This document shows positions 15,686 through 18,693 of a stretch of DNA of 18,693 bases, piece after piece. Position 1 is the first letter of the stretch; every line of letters starts with the position of its first letter. The DNA is from an uncultured Bacteroidales bacterium. GTDB lineage: Bacteria; Bacteroidota; Bacteroidia; Bacteroidales; WCHB1-69. The translations under genes were made by a program, and so were the position numbers. A model generated the notes under the pieces. That model did not search any database. It saw only the letters and a list, made by a program, of their open reading frames with translations, and had not been told where the DNA came from. The DNA is taken from NCBI GenBank assembly GCA_937901455.1, contig CALDIA010000155.1:1-18693 (forward strand). The letters are read 5' to 3'.

Positions 15686-15794
15686 TTTGCCTGTAATTTG
15701 CCAAGACGACTAAAACAATATGCTTTTTGAATAATAAAACACTGATAATCATTATTATATGATTTAAAATCTAATTTGCTGGTAATTTGCCAAG
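15683..15794 (+). repeat. Paired TAATTTGC direct repeats between the AlbA_2 and nuclease genes
   Basis: A 23-base unit at 15683-15705 recurs at 15772-15794 with two mismatches. Each unit holds two copies of TAATTTGC exactly 10 bases apart (starts 15683, 15693, 15772, 15782), one helical turn, with a 3' CAAG. The first copy includes the stop codon of the AlbA_2 gene. The 66 bases between the units are very AT-rich. Possible roles are an operator for a regulator of the nuclease gene, duplicated ends of an inserted segment, or remains of a repeat-encoded C-terminus. This 142-bp gap is the only long one inside the locus. Confidence 0.65.
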
Positions 15795-15827
15795 GAGAAA
15801 AAAGTAATAGAACAACCAAAAGTTAAT

Positions 15828-18143
15828 ATGACAGACCATCTCGAAATACCAATCCCAGGAAAGCACGGAAGCACGAGGCTGCTGGTGTACCCGCAATCCT
15901 CAAACGCGAAGGTATTTGATATGGTCGAGCCTCAAGACGGTGAGTCGAGATGGCAATTAGTGGAAGGCGAGGAATACGAATATGCCTTTGAAGGCGATTA
16001 CCATTTCAAGGAACACGAATTGGTCCGTCCCTCAAAAAGTTCACCCTCACGAGGCTGGATCAAAACGGGCATCTATGTCGGTTGCCTGGCGTTGACCGTC
16101 ACCAACGATGCAGGCTTTGAAGCCGAGGTCAGTTTTGAGGTGCGTTCCGTCAAAATGGATTACCGGACGGACTACAAGACAATGCTCCACGACATCACCA
16201 ACCACTTCACGGATTTGGTGATGATGCAGGGAGCGCCCGTCACCCAACGCTTCGAGGTGGATGCCAACGAGGACAGCCAAACGCTTTACCAACAGTTCGC
16301 TTTCATGAAATCGTTGGTGGACAGCGAGGAGTTTGAGGAGGCCCTGAACAAGATTTTCTACAACCCCATCCACAAATGGACGGGAACAACGGTAGAGAAA
16401 GACATTTGTTCCATAAAAAGAATAGGACGGCAGGAACTGAGACAGGTTGCGTCCAGCAAGAACCGGCTGCCGTTGGATGAGGGCGGGTTTATTGGCGATA
16501 ACATTGGCAGCGTCCCAAAAAGACTGTCGGTTTCCTACAAGAGAGACACGCTTGACGTGGTGGAGAACCGTTTCGTAAAGTTTGTGCTGCAATCATTTTC
16601 ATCGTTCTGCAGCATCATCCAGCAATGCAAAAACGCCAGTCCAAGACTGATAACCGAAGCCGAAATGATGGCCAACAAACTGAACGGCTGGTTAAGCCGC
16701 AGCTTTTTCCTCGACATTTCCAACCTTCAAACCATGTCGCTGAACAGTCCCGCCTTGCAGCGCAAAGAAGGCTATCGTGAAGTGCTGCAAGCATGGACCA
16801 TGTCGAAATTGGCGGCCCAAATCACATGGAAAGGCGGTGACAACGTATATCAGGCCGGCAAACGCAATGTGGCGGCACTCTACGAATATTGGGTGTTCTT
16901 CAAGTTGCTGGATATCGTCAAAGAGACCTTCCATCTGGAACTGAAGGAAGATGATGAAAAGAAGTTGGTCAAAACAGACAAGGACCGCATCAATCTCGAA
17001 CTCAAACAGGGCAAGATGAAAATGATTGGAGGCAAGTTCCATGAAGCCTCCCGAACCTTGAACGTATGTTTGTATTACAACAGGACTTTCAGCACATCCG
17101 ACCAGCTGGATGCAAGCGGCTCCTGGACCACCGCCATGCGTCCCGATTACACTTTGTCTATTTGGCCAGGGAACATTACAGAAGTCGAGGCGGAAGAGCA
17201 AGACCTCATCGTCCACATCCATTTCGATGCAAAGTACAAGCTGAACAAAATCCTGCTCAACGAAAAGGAACCTGATGACACGCACACTTTTGAAGAAGAA
17301 GACACAGACCTTTCAGAGGAGGATTTGCGGATGAACCAAGAAAAGCGGGAAGAAGAAAAAGGCTTCTACAAGCGGGTGGATTTGCTGAAAATGCACGCTT
17401 ACAAAGATGCCATCCGACGGACAAGCGGGGCTTATATCCTCTATCCTGGCACAGAAAACAAAAGGCTCAAGGGATTCCACGAAGTATTGCCCGGATTGGG
17501 AGCCTTTTGTCTGTCGCCAAACAGCATTGAAAAGGACTCGAAAGAAATCGAGCGTTTCTTGCACGACATCTTGGAGCACATGCTGAACAGGGCTTCGCAA
17601 CGCGAGCGCATTTCATACCACACATACGAAATCCACAAGAAGGAACCCTCCGTGGTTTGCGAACCTATGCCGGAACCGTATGGCATCGACCGCAATCTGA
17701 TACCAGAAGAAACCTTTGTATTGTTGGGCTCTTTCCGCAATGAGAATCATCTGAAATGGATACTTGGCAACAAACTTTACAATACGAGAACTGACACGGG
17801 AAACGGCTCTGTACGACTGAAACAAGAGATTTCTTCGGCAAAATACCTTCTGCTGCACAATGGTGAAAAGCAAATTATGTTGAGATTAGGCGACAAAGGT
17901 CCACGTGTTATGTCAAATGAACGATTGAAGACATTGTCCTTCGCTTCTCTGTACACACCTTCAATGCCCTATTATGTGGTTTTTGACATTTCTGCCAATG
18001 AACCCGACAAAGAATTTGAGAATGTTCAGTGGGATTTTGGCAAAATGATTCATGACGGTATTATCAAGGGCGGCCGTTTAAGTGCAGAACCCGCAGGTAT
18101 TTCACTGGCTACACTGATGAAATATGTCGTTCACAAACCATAA
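15828..18143 (+). CDS. DUF2357 / PD-(D/E)XK nuclease, McrC-like partner (LlaJI.R2-like)
   Basis: 771 residues from ATG 15828. The N-terminal about 300 residues match the DUF2357 region (early beta-rich part, then ITNHFTDLVMMQGAP and a conserved VVENRFVKFVL helix). The nuclease core has E353 in LYEYWVFFKLLD, D440 in MRPDYTLSIW and D467-A-K469 in HFDAKYKL, the PD-(D/E)XK arrangement, then KMHAYKDAIRR. An acidic insert (about 484-512, rich in E and D) lies between. The last 150-170 residues, from about ETFVLLGSFRNENHLKWI, form an extra C-terminal domain of unknown fold. It should be the DNA-cutting subunit activated by the McrB-like protein. It is preceded by the repeat-bearing gap, so it may have its own promoter. 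An AAGGAG stretch lies about 30 bases before the ATG, too far to decide the start. Base composition matches the AAA+ half of mcrB rather than the cassette in between. Confidence 0.9.
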   Translation: MTDHLEIPIPGKHGSTRLLVYPQSSNAKVFDMVEPQDGESRWQLVEGEEYEYAFEGDYHFKEHELVRPSKSSPSRGWIKTGIYVGCLALTVTNDAGFEAEVSFEVRSVKMDYRTDYKTMLHDITNHFTDLVMMQGAPVTQRFEVDANEDSQTLYQQFAFMKSLVDSEEFEEALNKIFYNPIHKWTGTTVEKDICSIKRIGRQELRQVASSKNRLPLDEGGFIGDNIGSVPKRLSVSYKRDTLDVVENRFVKFVLQSFSSFCSIIQQCKNASPRLITEAEMMANKLNGWLSRSFFLDISNLQTMSLNSPALQRKEGYREVLQAWTMSKLAAQITWKGGDNVYQAGKRNVAALYEYWVFFKLLDIVKETFHLELKEDDEKKLVKTDKDRINLELKQGKMKMIGGKFHEASRTLNVCLYYNRTFSTSDQLDASGSWTTAMRPDYTLSIWPGNITEVEAEEQDLIVHIHFDAKYKLNKILLNEKEPDDTHTFEEEDTDLSEEDLRMNQEKREEEKGFYKRVDLLKMHAYKDAIRRTSGAYILYPGTENKRLKGFHEVLPGLGAFCLSPNSIEKDSKEIERFLHDILEHMLNRASQRERISYHTYEIHKKEPSVVCEPMPEPYGIDRNLIPEETFVLLGSFRNENHLKWILGNKLYNTRTDTGNGSVRLKQEISSAKYLLLHNGEKQIMLRLGDKGPRVMSNERLKTLSFASLYTPSMPYYVVFDISANEPDKEFENVQWDFGKMIHDGIIKGGRLSAEPAGISLATLMKYVVHKP

Positions 18144-18189
18144 TGCAACCTTTAGAAGTATAATTCTTTTCATTATCAAACCAACCCCT

Positions 18190-18441
18190 ATGCCCCACAC
18201 CCTCTACAAAACCCAAGGCACCTGCTCGCAGTTCATCGATGTGACCATCGATGACGAGGGCGTCATCCGGCAGGTCTTCTTCATGGGCGGATGCGACGGA
18301 AACCTCCAAGGCATCTGCCGTCTGGTCAGCGGCCAGAAAATCGACGACGTCATCCCGAAACTCAACGGCATCCGCTGCGGTGGCAAGCCCACCTCCTGCC
18401 CCGACCAGCTCTGCCGCGCACTGGAAACCCTCAAAAAATAA
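18190..18441 (+). CDS. TSCPD-domain protein (TIGR03905-like)
   Basis: 83 residues from ATG 18190. The sequence MPHTLYKTQGTCSQFIDVTI, then GGCDGNLQGI, LVSGQKIDDVIPKLNGIRCG and finally KPTSCPDQLCRAL shows the Cys-containing TSCPD pattern that names the domain. The same domain forms the C-terminus of some ribonucleotide reductases and also stands alone, as here. The stand-alone form has no settled function; the conserved cysteines suggest metal or thiol chemistry. The start is fixed by the domain beginning right after the ATG; a longer frame back to 18124 overlaps the nuclease gene and looks non-coding. The gene is GC-rich, unlike the defence cassette, so it is probably resident chromosomal sequence. 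Confidence 0.88.
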   Translation: MPHTLYKTQGTCSQFIDVTIDDEGVIRQVFFMGGCDGNLQGICRLVSGQKIDDVIPKLNGIRCGGKPTSCPDQLCRALETLKK

Positions 18442-18447
18442 GCCATC

Positions 18448-18603
18448 ATGTCCCTCTTCCGTGTCATCCTCGCCATCTTCTTCCCGCCCTTGGCCGTCAT
18501 CGACCGCGGATGCGGGTCCGTGCTCATCGTCTTCATCCTCACCTGCGCAGGATGGGTGCCGGGCGTCATCGCCGCGCTGGTCATCCTCAACAAGAATGAG
18601 TGA
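18448..18603 (+). CDS. Pmp3/YqaE-family small membrane protein
   Basis: 51 residues: MSLFRVILAIFFPPLAVIDR, then GCGSVLIVFILTCAGWVPGV, then IAALVILNKNE. It has two membrane helices and the FPPLAV and GWVPG motifs of the Pmp3/YqaE family, a group of stress-linked hydrophobic peptides in the plasma membrane of bacteria, plants and yeast. ATG 18448 lies 6 bp after the TSCPD stop, so the two are probably one transcript. The gene is GC-rich like its neighbour. Function in Bacteroidetes is not established. Confidence 0.85.
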   Translation: MSLFRVILAIFFPPLAVIDRGCGSVLIVFILTCAGWVPGVIAALVILNKNE

Positions 18604-18664
18604 AACAGCATTACGACGAATATAATTTGAGAATTTTTATTATTGGTGTCCGCTTAAAAGTTCC

Positions 18665-18680
18665 GCGCGTGCGCACGCGC
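18665..18680. repeat. Perfect 16-base GC palindrome near the right edge
   Basis: GCGCGTGCGCACGCGC reads the same on both strands. It consists of alternating purine and pyrimidine. It lies 61 bases after the last gene and the window ends soon after. It could be a terminator stem, a protein-binding site or part of a repeat that continues outside. The rest of 18604-18693 shows no gene. Confidence 0.45.
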
Positions 18681-18693
18681 ACGAGGGCATGAA

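Larger units (their letters stand above)
6786..18143 (+). other. Composite defence locus: LlaJI/BsuMI-like restriction-modification with embedded GHKL-receiver-caspase cassette
   Basis: Eight genes run on one strand: methyltransferase, double GHKL ATPase, receiver, caspase-like protease, methyltransferase, McrB-like AAA+, AlbA_2/GHKL, DUF2357 nuclease. Gaps are 3, 4, 3, 2, 2, 15 and 142 bp. The two methyltransferases plus McrB-like and McrC-like proteins match the published plan of LlaJI (Lactococcus) and BsuMI (Bacillus). The GHKL, receiver and protease genes and the AlbA_2 gene are additions. The AT-rich composition of 6.65-13.1 kb contrasts with the GC-richer mcrB AAA part and the nuclease gene, which points to assembly from at least two sources. 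No integrase or target-site repeat was seen. Confidence 0.8.

Noticed and set aside
15683..15794. CRISPR-like array from the TAATTTGC repeats
   Set aside because: Only two 23-base units separated by 66 AT-rich bases, with internal 10-base periodicity and no cas genes.
6600..18200. Flanking att-type direct repeats or an integrase for the defence locus
   Set aside because: No matching direct repeats were found by eye at both ends, and no recombinase gene is present in the window.

Overview
The window looks like chromosomal DNA of a member of the Bacteroidales, possibly Prevotellaceae. Supporting signs are Shine-Dalgarno sites that are mostly weak or absent, a cdsA gene behind a LUD-type gene, and an intergenic palindrome of a type I associate with Prevotella genomes. 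Base composition is uneven: the thrE gene and the last 400 bases are GC-rich, while most of the 6.7-13.1 kb block is AT-rich. That unevenness points to gene transfer.

Region 1 (1-4550) is ordinary housekeeping DNA. It holds the 3' part of a LUD-domain gene, cdsA (phosphatidate cytidylyltransferase), then xseA (exonuclease VII large subunit) and mscL (mechanosensitive channel) on the minus strand. A divergent spacer with a nested palindrome follows, then an exported nitroreductase/flavin-reductase fusion. Region 2 (4557-6700) is a GC-rich, decaying block. A ThrE-type exporter gene carries an in-frame TAA, and a three-member set of small Bacteroidetes hypothetical genes carries at least one frameshift and one truncated member.

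Region 3 (6786-18143) is the main interest, a same-strand defence locus. Its outer parts match the LlaJI/BsuMI plan: two C5-cytosine methyltransferases, an McrB-like AAA+ protein and a DUF2357 McrC-like PD-(D/E)XK nuclease. Between the two methyltransferases, with only 2-4 bp between genes, sit three genes that are not part of LlaJI or BsuMI: a protein with two GHKL ATPase modules (a MORC/Hsp90-like N-terminus and a histidine-kinase-like C-terminus), a receiver-domain protein with all canonical residues, and a small caspase-like (clan CD) cysteine protease with an HG / AC dyad. I infer a phosphorelay-controlled protease effector built into a restriction-modification operon, perhaps as a back-up suicide arm. 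A schlafen-type AlbA_2/GHKL gene, followed by TAATTTGC repeats, lies between the two restriction genes. The mcrB gene itself is a mosaic: its N-terminal third is AT-rich and its AAA+ part GC-rich, which suggests a specificity-domain swap.

Region 4 (18190-18693) holds a TSCPD-domain protein, a Pmp3/YqaE-type membrane peptide and a terminal GC palindrome. No tRNA, rRNA, CRISPR array, integrase or transposase was recognised.
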